Below are positions 39,028-47,256 of a stretch of 64,000 bases of DNA, in pieces. The translations under genes were made by a program, and so were the position numbers. The notes under the pieces were generated by a model that saw only the letters and a program-made list of their open reading frames with translations, was not told where the DNA came from and did not search any database. Source of the stretch: Pseudonocardia parietis (lineage in GTDB: Bacteria; Actinomycetota; Actinomycetes; Mycobacteriales; Pseudonocardiaceae); assembly GCF_017876315.1 (NCBI RefSeq), contig NZ_JAGINU010000001.1, forward strand, positions 62,001-126,000, read 5' to 3'. Within the stretch, counting starts at the first letter, position 1. The number at the start of each line of letters is the position of its first letter.

Positions 39028-39427
39028 CCGCCTCGGAGCCGACGACACCGGCGTCGCGTCGGTGTGGGCCGCGACCGCGGCCGCCGTGCTGCTGGTGACC
39101 GCGACGGTGTGCGTCGACGTCGCCGCGGCGGTGCGGGCCCGGCACGTGGCGGCGGCCGCGGCGGACCTCTCGGCCCTGGCGGCCGCCGGGCGGGCGGTCG
39201 AGGGCGTCGACGTCGCCTGCCGGGTGGCCACCGACCTCGCCGCGCGCAACCGGGCCGCGCTCACCGCGTGCCGGCTCGACGGCTGGGACGCGCTCGTCGA
39301 GACCGAGGTCCGCCGGTCCGGCCTGCTCCCGGTGCGCGGACCGGCGTCGGCCCGGGCGCGGGCCGGACCGGCACCGGTCACCGGCGCACCCACCGGCACC
39401 ACACCCGACGACCACGGACAGGAATGA
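39005..39427 (+). CDS. TadE/TadG-like pilus assembly protein (Rv3654c-type)
   Basis: A 140-residue protein with the N-terminal TadG-like pattern: RLGADDTGVASVWAATAAAVLLVTATVCVDVAAAVRARHVAAAAADLSALAAA, one membrane helix (about 17-40) followed by the AADLSALAAA segment common to this group. Two cysteines (ACRVAT, TACRLDG) may pair outside the membrane. It has no Glu at +5. It overlaps tadE by 23 bases and closes the operon, the same gene set and order as Rv3660c-Rv3654c. Confidence 0.82.
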   Translation: MSTHRRRDRLGADDTGVASVWAATAAAVLLVTATVCVDVAAAVRARHVAAAAADLSALAAAGRAVEGVDVACRVATDLAARNRAALTACRLDGWDALVETEVRRSGLLPVRGPASARARAGPAPVTGAPTGTTPDDHGQE

Positions 39428-39807
39428 TCATGACCTCGGTGAGCGGTTCCCGGCCCCGGGTGAACGGACGATGGACAGCACAGCACGTCCGCGTCACGGG
39501 CGACGGCCACGAACTCCCGGTTCCGGCGTCGTTTCGTCGTCGACGCCTGACCGATCACCGACGCCGGAGGGTCCCGGTCTGGTCACGGGCCGCATCCTCC
39601 GGCCTACTGGATGTCATCGCGGAATCGGGCCGGTTCCGGTCCGCCCGCGGTACGAGGACCACGCTCCCCAGACAGCGGTGGGGTCGGAGCGCATCACGCG
39701 CCCCCGTCCGACGCCATCGCACGTGGTCGCCACCGGCCCGCCGTAGCCCCCGACGGGCGGGCCGGTGGTGCCTCGCCGGTCTCGGCCTCCACCCCGCACC
39801 GTCCCGT
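39428..39807. other. Convergent gap between the Tad operon and the helicase
   Basis: 380 bases in which I see no gene; the only clear element is the terminator hairpin at 39730-39768. Confidence 0.5.
39730..39768. terminator. Bidirectional terminator hairpin
   Basis: CCACCGGCCCGCC (39730-39742) pairs perfectly with GGCGGGCCGGTGG (39756-39768). It lies between the converging Tad operon and helicase gene. Confidence 0.7.
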
Positions 39808-42288
39808 TCAGGCCTCGGTATCCGCCGCGGCCCGGGCGTCCGGGTCACCGTCCTCGGCCAGCGCGGCCAGGACCAGATCGAGCACCTGCACCGCGCCGGC
39901 CTTGTCCAGCGGGTTGTTGCCGTTGCCGCACTTCGGCGACTGCACGCAGGACGGGCATCCGGCGCGGCACTCGCAGTCACGCACCGCTGCGCGGGTCGCG
40001 GCGAGCCAGCGGGCGGGCACCGCGTGGCCACGTTCGGCCAGTCCGGCCCCGCCGGGGTGCCCGTCGTGCACGAACACCGTCGGCAGCCCGGTGTCGGGGT
40101 GCAGGGCGGTGGACAGGCCACCGATGTCCCAGCGGTCGCAGATCGCGAACAACGGGAGCAGGCCGATCGCGGCGTGCTCGGCGGCGTGCAGCGAACCGGG
40201 CAGCCGGGCGTCGTCGATCCCGGCGTCCGCCAGCGCCTCCGGGTCGATCGTGTACCAGACCGAGCGGGTGTCGAGGCTCTGCGGCGGCAGGTCGAGCGGG
40301 GTCCGGTCGAGGACCGTGCCGTCCGGGGCGCGCCGACGGAAGGCGACCACCTGGCTGGTCACGGTCGTCTCGCCGAAGCAGACCTGCACGGGCCCGTGGC
40401 GGCGCGACGCGATCACCGCCCGCACCGACACCTCCGACACCGACTGCGCCTCGGTCCGCCAGTCCGGCTCCTCCGGGTGCACCAGCGCGACGCCGCCGTC
40501 GAGGTCGAGCTCGTCGACGACGTAGCTCTCGCCGCGGTGCAGGTACACCGCGCCCGCGTGCACGGTGCCGGGGGCGGAGCCGCCGTCGACGGTGCCGAGC
40601 ATCCGTCCGGTGGCGGCCTCGACGACCGCGACCTGGCCGAGCCCGGACCCGCGGATGTCGACCTGTCCCGCCGGCGCGTCACCGGTGTCCGGCCAGAACC
40701 AGCCGTGCGGGCGGCGGCGCAGCACGCCGTCGGCGACCAGGGCGTCGAGAACCTCGACCGCGGGTGCACCGCCGAAGACCTCCTCGACGTCGACCGTGGT
40801 CAACGGCAGCTCGGCGGCCGCGCACGCCAGCTGCGGCGCGAGCACGTAGGGGTTGACCGGATTGAGCACACAGGTCTCCACCGGCGCCCCGATCACCATC
40901 TGCGGGTGGTGCACCAGGTAGGTGTCCAGCGGGTCGTCCCGGGCGACCAGCACGACCAGTGCCTCGTCGGATGCCCGGCCCGCCCGGCCCGCCTGCTGCC
41001 AGAACGACGCCCGCGTGCCGGGGAAGCCGGCCAGCACCACGGCGTCGAGACCCGAGATGTCGACACCGAGCTCGAGCGCGTTGGTCGTCGCCACCCCGAG
41101 CAGCTCGCCGGACATCAACGCGCCCTCCAGCGCCCGCCGCTCCTCGGGCAGGTACCCGCCGCGATAGGCGGCGACCCGCTCGGGCAGCTCCGGCGCGACC
41201 TCGGCGAGCGCGCGCCGCGCCCCCAGCGAGGTCAGCTCGGCCGCGCGCCGGGAGCGGACGAAGGCGAGTGTGCGGGCCCGCTCCAGTACGAGGTCGGCGA
41301 GCATCCGGGAGGCCTCGGCACCGGCCGAGCGGCGCACCGGCGCCCCGTTGTCCCCGGTGATCTCGCTCAGCAGCGGTGGTTCCCAGAAGGCGACCGTCCG
41401 CCCGGCGTGCGGGGAGCCGTCGTCGGTCACGGCGACGACGTCCCGGCCGGTCAGCCGGGACGCGAAGCCGGCGGGCCGGGCCACCGTCGCCGAGGCCAGG
41501 ACGATCGTGGGACGGGCCCCGTAGCGGGCGGCGACCCGCAGCAGCCGGCGCAGCACCAGTGCCACGTGCGAGCCGAACACCCCGCGGTAGGTGTGGCACT
41601 CGTCGATCACCACGTACCGCAGCCGCCGCAGGAAGGTCGACCAGCGACCGTGCCGGGGCAGCAGCGACCGGTGCAGCATGTCCGGGTTGGAGAACATCCA
41701 GCGGCAGTGCCGCCGGATCCAGTCGCGCTCCTCCATCGGGGTGTCACCGTCGAACGACGCCGGCCGCACCCCGTCCGGGGCGATCCCGTCGAGCGCGCGC
41801 AGCTGGTCGGCCGCAAGAGCCTTGGTGGGCGCGAGGTACAGCGCGGTCGCCCGCGGATCCTCGACCAGCCCGGCGAGCACGGGCAGTTGGTACACCAGCG
41901 ACTTGCCGGACGCCGTCCCGGTCGCGACGACGACGTCGGCGCCCGACCGGACGAGCTCGGCGCCCTCCGCCTGGTGCGCCCACAACCGTTCGATCCCGCG
42001 GCCGGCCCACGCCTCGCGCAGCTCCGGTGGTGTCCAGCCGGGCCAGTCGGCCGTGCGGCCCGGCCGGGGCGGGAGCCGGACGACGTGGCGCAGCGGGTCG
42101 TCCGGCTCCGGGGAGTCCGGCGAGTCCGGCGAGTCCGGCGAGTCCGGCGAGTCCGGGCCGGACCGGGTCGCCTCCGCACGGTCCGGGTCCACGCCGGAGC
42201 CGGCGAGCACCCGGCGCAGCAGTTCGACACCACGCCGCGCCCCGTCCACGCGCTCCTCGATCGGCCTCACGACCAGCCAGGTTGGCAC
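39808..42288 (-). CDS. DEAD/DEAH helicase of the MrfA/SftH family with C-terminal DUF1998
   Basis: An SF2 helicase of about 826 residues. VVVATGTASGKSLVYQLP is the Walker A, LAPTKALAADQLRAL motif Ia, VVIDECHTYRGVFG the DECH box, ASATVARP motif III, and WQQAGRAGRASD motif VI. The C-terminal DUF1998 carries four cysteines (DCECRAGCPSCVQSPKCGNGN) that bind zinc in B. subtilis MrfA, a mitomycin-repair helicase; mycobacterial SftH is the close relative. A run of five PDS units after residue 40 is a probable linker. The start is uncertain (GTG at 42288 or 42270). The position equals Rv3649. Confidence 0.9.
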   Translation of the reverse strand: MPTWLVVRPIEERVDGARRGVELLRRVLAGSGVDPDRAEATRSGPDSPDSPDSPDSPDSPEPDDPLRHVVRLPPRPGRTADWPGWTPPELREAWAGRGIERLWAHQAEGAELVRSGADVVVATGTASGKSLVYQLPVLAGLVEDPRATALYLAPTKALAADQLRALDGIAPDGVRPASFDGDTPMEERDWIRRHCRWMFSNPDMLHRSLLPRHGRWSTFLRRLRYVVIDECHTYRGVFGSHVALVLRRLLRVAARYGARPTIVLASATVARPAGFASRLTGRDVVAVTDDGSPHAGRTVAFWEPPLLSEITGDNGAPVRRSAGAEASRMLADLVLERARTLAFVRSRRAAELTSLGARRALAEVAPELPERVAAYRGGYLPEERRALEGALMSGELLGVATTNALELGVDISGLDAVVLAGFPGTRASFWQQAGRAGRASDEALVVLVARDDPLDTYLVHHPQMVIGAPVETCVLNPVNPYVLAPQLACAAAELPLTTVDVEEVFGGAPAVEVLDALVADGVLRRRPHGWFWPDTGDAPAGQVDIRGSGLGQVAVVEAATGRMLGTVDGGSAPGTVHAGAVYLHRGESYVVDELDLDGGVALVHPEEPDWRTEAQSVSEVSVRAVIASRRHGPVQVCFGETTVTSQVVAFRRRAPDGTVLDRTPLDLPPQSLDTRSVWYTIDPEALADAGIDDARLPGSLHAAEHAAIGLLPLFAICDRWDIGGLSTALHPDTGLPTVFVHDGHPGGAGLAERGHAVPARWLAATRAAVRDCECRAGCPSCVQSPKCGNGNNPLDKAGAVQVLDLVLAALAEDGDPDARAAADTEA
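42112..42156. repeat. Five tandem 9-bp repeats in the helicase gene
   Basis: Units CGAGTCCGG (the first with G at position one) run 42112-42156 and encode repeated Pro-Asp-Ser on the minus strand. Being a multiple of three, copy number can vary without frameshift. Confidence 0.85.
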
Positions 42289-42619
42289 AGACGTTCGAAC
42301 ACGGCGCCGGCGCGTCCCCGGCGCCCGGCCTGCCGCCTCTCGCGGGCGGCGCCCGCCATCCGTACGGCCGTGTGCCCCAGTCGATCCGCAGGTTTCCGCA
42401 TCGCCTGTGTTCTTGATCACTTTCTGGTGATCGTTACCAGTTGTGATCCCTGTCGCACTGAGCGATCGGCCACACTTCTACACTGCACCCGCCCGGTCAT
42501 CGGTGAACGCCGCGCCCGGGCCCAGTCGACGCCAGTGACGCCGTCGTCGGCAGCCTCCTCGTCGGTGGGCTGCACCGGCACGGCAGACCTGGTCGAACTT
42601 CGCGCAACCAGGAGGACGG
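42289..42619. other. Divergent gap helicase / hppA
   Basis: 331 bases with no gene. The hppA-proximal half holds the inverted repeats and -10 box listed separately. Confidence 0.4.
42415..42484 (+). promoter_or_regulatory. Candidate hppA promoter with GATCAC/GTGATC inverted repeats
   Basis: GATCAC (42415-42420) and GTGATC (42427-42432) form an inverted repeat with six bases between, and a further GTGATC lies at 42443-42448. TACACT (42479-42484) is a good -10 box. The hppA start is 135 bases further, giving a long leader. Confidence 0.45.
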
Positions 42620-44920
42620 ATGTCCCAGTCCACCCTCGCCCAGGGCCTCGAGCTCGGTGCGGGAGACCTCACCATCGTGGGTGTGGTCGCGGTGGTCGCC
42701 CTCGTCGCCCTGGCCGTCGGCGGTCTTCTGATCAAGGAGGTCCTCGCCAACGGCGAGGGCACCCCCAAGATGCAGGAGATCGGCCGCGCGGTCCAGGAAG
42801 GCGCCTCGGCGTACCTCAACCGCCAGTTCCGCACGCTCGCGGTGTTCGCCGCGATCGTGTTCGTACTGCTCTTCGCGCTCCCCGCCGAGGATCTCGGTGA
42901 GCGCATCGGCAGGTCGATCTTCTTCGTCGTCGGTGCGGGCTTCTCGGCGATCATCGGCTATCTGGGCATGTGGCTCGCCACCCGCGCGAACATCCGCGTC
43001 GCGGCGGCGGCACGTGAGCCGGGCGGCCGCGAGAAGGCGACCCGGATCGCGTTCCGCACCGGCGGCGTCGTCGGCATGTTCACGGTCGGCCTCGGCCTGT
43101 TCGGTGCCGCGATCGTTGTGCTCGTCTACGCCGGCCAGGCGCCGCGCGTGCTGGAGGGCTTCGGGTTCGGAGCCGCCCTGCTGGCGATGTTCATGCGTGT
43201 CGGCGGCGGCATCTTCACCAAGGCCGCCGACGTCGGCGCCGACCTCGTCGGCAAGGTCGAGCAGGGCATCCCGGAGGACGACCCGCGCAACGCCGCGACG
43301 ATCGCGGACAACGTCGGCGACAACGTCGGCGACTGTGCCGGCATGGCCGCGGACCTGTTCGAGTCCTACGCCGTGACGCTGGTCGCCGCGCTGATCCTGG
43401 GTACCGCCGCGTTCGGTCTGCAGGGCCTGCTGTTCCCGCTGATCGTCCCGGCCATCGGCGTCATCACCGCGATCCTCGGCGTGTACCTGACCAAGGCCCG
43501 CGAGGGTGAGAACACCCTGCGCGCGATCAACCGCAGCTTCTTCCTGTCGGCACTGTTCGCGGGCGCGTTGTCGATCGTCGCGGCGTACCTCTACCTGCCC
43601 GGTTCCTTCGGCGACCTGGTGAACCCGACCGACGCCGAGGTCGCCGGACTCGCCGGTGACCCGCGCCTGATCGCGAGCGTCGCGGTCGTCATCGGCATCG
43701 TGCTGGCCGCGGTGATCCTCAAGCTCACCGGCTACTACACGGGCACCGAGGACCGTCCCGTGAAGGACGTCGGCGAGTCCTCGCGCACGGGTGCGGCGAC
43801 GGTGATCCTCTCCGGGATCTCGATCGGCTTCGAGTCCGCCGTCTACACCGCGCTCGTCATCGCGGCCGCGGTGTACGGCGCGTTCCTGCTGTCCGGCTCG
43901 GTCGTGGTCTCGCTGTTCGCGGTCGCGCTGGCCGGCACCGGCCTGCTGACCACGGTCGGGGTCATCGTCGCGATGGACACCTTCGGCCCGGTCTCGGACA
44001 ACGCGCAGGGCATCGCGGAGATGTCCGGCGACGTCGAGGGCGACGGCGTCGACATCCTCACCGAGCTCGATGCGGTCGGGAACACCACCAAGGCGATCAC
44101 CAAGGGCATCGCGATCGCGACCGCGGTGCTCGCGGCGACCGCGCTGTTCGGCTCCTACCGCGACGCCATCAACCAGGCCCTCGGCGAGGCCGGGGTCACC
44201 CTGGCCGACGCCGGTTCCGGGTTCGCCTACGAGGTGTTCAGCCCGAACACCCTGGTCGGCGTGATCATCGGTGCGGCGGTCGTGTTCATGTTCTCCGGCC
44301 TGGCCGTCAACGCCGTGACCCGCGCCGCCGGCGCGGTCGTGTTCGAGGTGCGGCGCCAGTTCGCGACCAAGCCCGGGATCATGGACGGCACCGAGCGGCC
44401 GGAGTACGGCCGTGTGGTCGACATCTGCACCCGGGACTCGCTGCGCGAGCTGGCCACCCCCGGCCTGCTCGCGCTCCTGGCCCCGATCGCGGTGGGCTTC
44501 GGTCTCGGTGTCGGCCCGCTGGCCGGCTACCTCGCCGGCGCCATCGCGGCCGGCACCCTGATGGCGATCTTCCTGGCCAACTCCGGTGGAGCCTGGGACA
44601 ACGCCAAGAAGCTGGTCGAGGACGGCAACCACGGCGGCAAGGGTTCGCCCGCCCACGAGGCCACGGTCATCGGCGACACCGTCGGCGATCCGTTCAAGGA
44701 CACCGCGGGCCCGGCCATCAACCCGCTGATCAAGGTGATGAACCTGGTCTCGGTGCTGATCGCTCCGGCGGTCGTGATGCTCTCGACCCCGGACGCCAAC
44801 CCGGTGATCCGGATCGTCATCGCCCTCATCGCGGTAGCGATCATCGCCGCGGCGATCGTGGTGTCGAAGCGCCGCACCTCCGCGATCTCCGACGCCCCCG
44901 CCGAGAGCGCGGTCGGCTAG
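42620..44920 (+). CDS. hppA: K+-independent proton-pumping membrane pyrophosphatase
   Basis: A 766-residue membrane pyrophosphatase with about 16 membrane helices that couples PPi hydrolysis to H+ transport. GGGIFTKAADVGADLVGKVE and DNVGDNVGDCAGMAADLFESY (about 230-250) are the metal-PPi motifs. In GNTTKAITKG, Lys491 and Thr494 stand where K+-dependent enzymes have Ala and Gly/Ala, so this should be the K+-independent H+-pumping class. AGGAGG before the ATG fixes the start. It recycles PPi made by biosynthesis and acs-type reactions. It occupies the interval between the helicase and topA blocks. Confidence 0.96.
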   Translation: MSQSTLAQGLELGAGDLTIVGVVAVVALVALAVGGLLIKEVLANGEGTPKMQEIGRAVQEGASAYLNRQFRTLAVFAAIVFVLLFALPAEDLGERIGRSIFFVVGAGFSAIIGYLGMWLATRANIRVAAAAREPGGREKATRIAFRTGGVVGMFTVGLGLFGAAIVVLVYAGQAPRVLEGFGFGAALLAMFMRVGGGIFTKAADVGADLVGKVEQGIPEDDPRNAATIADNVGDNVGDCAGMAADLFESYAVTLVAALILGTAAFGLQGLLFPLIVPAIGVITAILGVYLTKAREGENTLRAINRSFFLSALFAGALSIVAAYLYLPGSFGDLVNPTDAEVAGLAGDPRLIASVAVVIGIVLAAVILKLTGYYTGTEDRPVKDVGESSRTGAATVILSGISIGFESAVYTALVIAAAVYGAFLLSGSVVVSLFAVALAGTGLLTTVGVIVAMDTFGPVSDNAQGIAEMSGDVEGDGVDILTELDAVGNTTKAITKGIAIATAVLAATALFGSYRDAINQALGEAGVTLADAGSGFAYEVFSPNTLVGVIIGAAVVFMFSGLAVNAVTRAAGAVVFEVRRQFATKPGIMDGTERPEYGRVVDICTRDSLRELATPGLLALLAPIAVGFGLGVGPLAGYLAGAIAAGTLMAIFLANSGGAWDNAKKLVEDGNHGGKGSPAHEATVIGDTVGDPFKDTAGPAINPLIKVMNLVSVLIAPAVVMLSTPDANPVIRIVIALIAVAIIAAAIVVSKRRTSAISDAPAESAVG

Positions 44921-44954
44921 GCACCGCGACGGCGACGACCTCACACAGGTCCAT

Positions 44955-44989
44955 GACGGCCGCTCGTCCCACCGGGGCGAGCGGCCGTC
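44955..44989 (+). terminator. Terminator after hppA
   Basis: GACGGCCGCTCG (44955-44966) and CGAGCGGCCGTC (44978-44989) pair perfectly, extended by TCCC/GGGG around an ACC loop, about 16 pairs. Confidence 0.75.
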
Positions 44990-45057
44990 CTGGTCTCGTC
45001 ACCCGATCCGGCTACCCTGCGGCGACCGGACCACGAGATCATCCGGCGGGAGGTCCC

Positions 45058-45666
45058 ATGCGGAGCGGGCGGATCACGGGTGCGGTGACGGCCGCCGTCG
45101 CGGCGGCCCTGCTCGCCGGGTGCGGCGCGTCCGGGCCCACGCCCCAGGTGTGGACCGACGAGATGTGCACGGCAGTCCTGCCGTTCGTGCGGACCGCCGT
45201 CGGCACCCCCGAGGCCGGCTCCGGCACCGACGAGCGGCTGCGCGCCATCAGCGACTACCTGGGCCGCACCACCACGGCGCTGGACCGCACGCTGGGCGAC
45301 CTGGACCGGCTCGGCCCGGCACCGGTCGACGACGGCGAGGCCCTCACCGCGCGGCTGGCCGGCGGGCTCGGCGAGGTGCGGTCGGCCTTCTCCGGAGCCC
45401 GGGGCCGGGTCGACGCGCTGGACCCGGCCGATCCGGCGGCCGCCGAGCGGGACCTCCCGGCAGCCCTGGACCCGGTCGCACGCCTGGGCAGTGCCACGGA
45501 CCCGCTCAACCAGGTCACCGGCGACCCGGAGCTGGCCGCGGCGTTCCGCACCTCGGCGACGTGCGGGGAGCTCACCCGGCTGGCCGGCACCACACCCACC
45601 GACCCCCCGAACGGGCCAGGCGTTGCTAGCCCGAATGGAGTAGACGGCGAGGGCGGCGGCCGCTGA
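45058..45666 (+). CDS. Lipoprotein of unknown function (first of a pair)
   Basis: A 202-residue predicted lipoprotein: basic MRSGR, a hydrophobic core, then lipobox LLAGC with Cys21. The mature part is helical, with two more cysteines (DEMCTAVLPF near 38 and TCGELTRLAG near 181) that could form a disulfide. GGGAGG precedes the ATG at 45058. It shares its plan with the next gene: lipobox, an early W-x-D-x-x-C segment and a late CxEL segment. The two look like an old tandem duplication. No known family is recognised. Confidence 0.75.
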   Translation: MRSGRITGAVTAAVAAALLAGCGASGPTPQVWTDEMCTAVLPFVRTAVGTPEAGSGTDERLRAISDYLGRTTTALDRTLGDLDRLGPAPVDDGEALTARLAGGLGEVRSAFSGARGRVDALDPADPAAAERDLPAALDPVARLGSATDPLNQVTGDPELAAAFRTSATCGELTRLAGTTPTDPPNGPGVASPNGVDGEGGGR

Positions 45667-45744
45667 CCGGCGGTCGCGCCCTACCGTCGTCCCTGTCCGC
45701 TCTCCCGGGCCCGTCCCCGGGGCCCCCGACCCTGGAGCCCGACG

Positions 45745-46347
45745 ATGGCCACCCCCCGCCCGGCGCGTGCCGCCCGGGTCCTGCTCCCCGTCCTGCTCAC
45801 CGCCCTGCTCGCCGGCGGCTGCTCCCAGACCGTCGCCGGCACCCCCGCGCCGGATCCCGCACCGCGCCCCACCGAGGGCATCGGCGCCGACCCGGTGGCC
45901 TGGGGCGACAAGGTGTGCGGCGCACTGCTGTCCTACTACCAGCCGCTCAGCGCCCGCCCGGACTACACCGGCGCCGACCTGCCCGGCATCAAGACCCGGC
46001 TCGCGGAGTACCTGGGCAACGTCAAGGGCGGGATCGAGGCCGGGAAGAAGCAGCTCGCCGAGGCGGGCGCCGCGCCGGTCAGCGGCGGCGACCAGTTCAA
46101 GACGTCGATCAACGACCTGCTCAACCGGACCGGGACGACCATCGACCAGGCCAGGGCCGAGGTCGACCAGGCCGACCCGAACGATGTCCCCGGCTTCCAG
46201 GGGCGCCTCACCTCCGCCGAGGAGAAGCTGCGCACGATCGGCGCGGCCGAGGGACTGGACAAGCTGGGCGCCACCCCCCGGCTCGACAAGGCCGTCGCGA
46301 CCGCCCCGAAGTGCGCAGAGCTGAACAAGCTGACCACCCCGGGCTGA
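45745..46347 (+). CDS. Lipoprotein of unknown function (second of a pair)
   Basis: A 200-residue predicted lipoprotein with lipobox LLAGGC (Cys26), a proline-rich linker, then VAWGDKVCGALLSYYQPL and a helical domain rich in Lys/Glu. The end, CAELNKLTTPG, mirrors the CGELTRLAGTT of its neighbour. The early and late Cys are in matching places, which supports common descent, although overall identity looks low. The gap between the two genes is 78 bases. The function is unknown; a cell-envelope binding role is only a guess. Confidence 0.75.
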   Translation: MATPRPARAARVLLPVLLTALLAGGCSQTVAGTPAPDPAPRPTEGIGADPVAWGDKVCGALLSYYQPLSARPDYTGADLPGIKTRLAEYLGNVKGGIEAGKKQLAEAGAAPVSGGDQFKTSINDLLNRTGTTIDQARAEVDQADPNDVPGFQGRLTSAEEKLRTIGAAEGLDKLGATPRLDKAVATAPKCAELNKLTTPG

Positions 46348-46404
46348 CGTCCGTTCGGCGCGCCGAGCTTGGGCGTCGTCGAACATCAGTTCTATGCTGC
46401 GCTG

Positions 46405-47019
46405 GTGCCGCAGATGTCGCTGTTCTCCGCGGAGGCCCGGCCGGCCGGGCTGACCGACCTGGCCGGGCTGCTCTGCGGGCCCGGGCGGATCGAACGGTTC
46501 GGCGCCGGGGACACCGCACGGTTCGCCCTCCCGCTGCCCTTCGACGGCCGCGAGGGCGCCCTCGCCGCGCTCGCCGACGCCCGGGGCGTCACCCTGCGCC
46601 CGTGCACGTCGGGGCAGGACGGGCCCGGGATGCGCAGCGCGTTCCGCAAGGACCTCGCACCGCTGGCGCGGACCTGGTGCACGCCGGACGGGCGCAAGCG
46701 GGTTCCACCGGACTTCCAGCTCGACGGTGCCGCGCTGCGGCTCTGGGCACTCGCCGCCGGCGTCGGCGACCTGCGCGGCGGGTACCTGCTGCTGCTCGAC
46801 CCGCACGCACCGTGGACGCACGGCCCGCTCATCGCGGCCGCGACCAGGGCCGGACTGCCCCCGGCCCGCCTCGCGACCGGGGAACACGGAGCCCCCGGAC
46901 CTGCGTTACGCCTGCACGGAGCGCGCCGGATGCTCCGCCTGGTCGAACTGGTGGGACCTGCACCACGGATGCTGGGCCCGACCGAGTGGCCCTGCCACCA
47001 CGGCCGACCGGCCGCCTGA
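46405..47019 (+). CDS. Conserved actinobacterial protein next to topA (Rv3647c-like)
   Basis: About 204 residues, beginning around VPQMSLFSAEARPAGLTDLAGLLCGPG; GTG 46405 and ATG 46414 are both possible. The middle has SAFRKDLAPLARTWCTPDGRKRVPPDFQLDGAALRLWALAAG, and GARRMLRLVELVG lies near the end. Position and style match the uncharacterised mycobacterial gene beside topA. No catalytic motif, membrane helix or signal is visible. The base composition agrees with its neighbours. Confidence 0.7.
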   Translation: MPQMSLFSAEARPAGLTDLAGLLCGPGRIERFGAGDTARFALPLPFDGREGALAALADARGVTLRPCTSGQDGPGMRSAFRKDLAPLARTWCTPDGRKRVPPDFQLDGAALRLWALAAGVGDLRGGYLLLLDPHAPWTHGPLIAAATRAGLPPARLATGEHGAPGPALRLHGARRMLRLVELVGPAPRMLGPTEWPCHHGRPAA

Positions 47020-47256
47020 CCTGGCGAACCCCGCCCCCGGCTACGCTGGCGGCTCGCCCGGCCCCGGTGGCGCAACCCACGGCGCGGGGTGGCGACGGTG
47101 TGAGATCGTGCGATCGTCGACCGGAGAACGCCGCGCAGCGCGACGACTCCGGCACGCTCCGGCAGTGACGGAGAGCACGGACGAACACTGCGGAGCCGCA
47201 ACGGCGCAGGTGTCGCGGGCAGGCGCGACGCGGCCGAGGAGATGAGGTAGGACCAC

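Noticed and set aside
39064..42900. A 1278-codon open frame on the plus strand
   Set aside because: It runs antisense through the helicase gene, is very rich in Arg, Gly and Pro, and has no recognisable domain; the helicase on the other strand has all its motifs. It is a product of high GC content.
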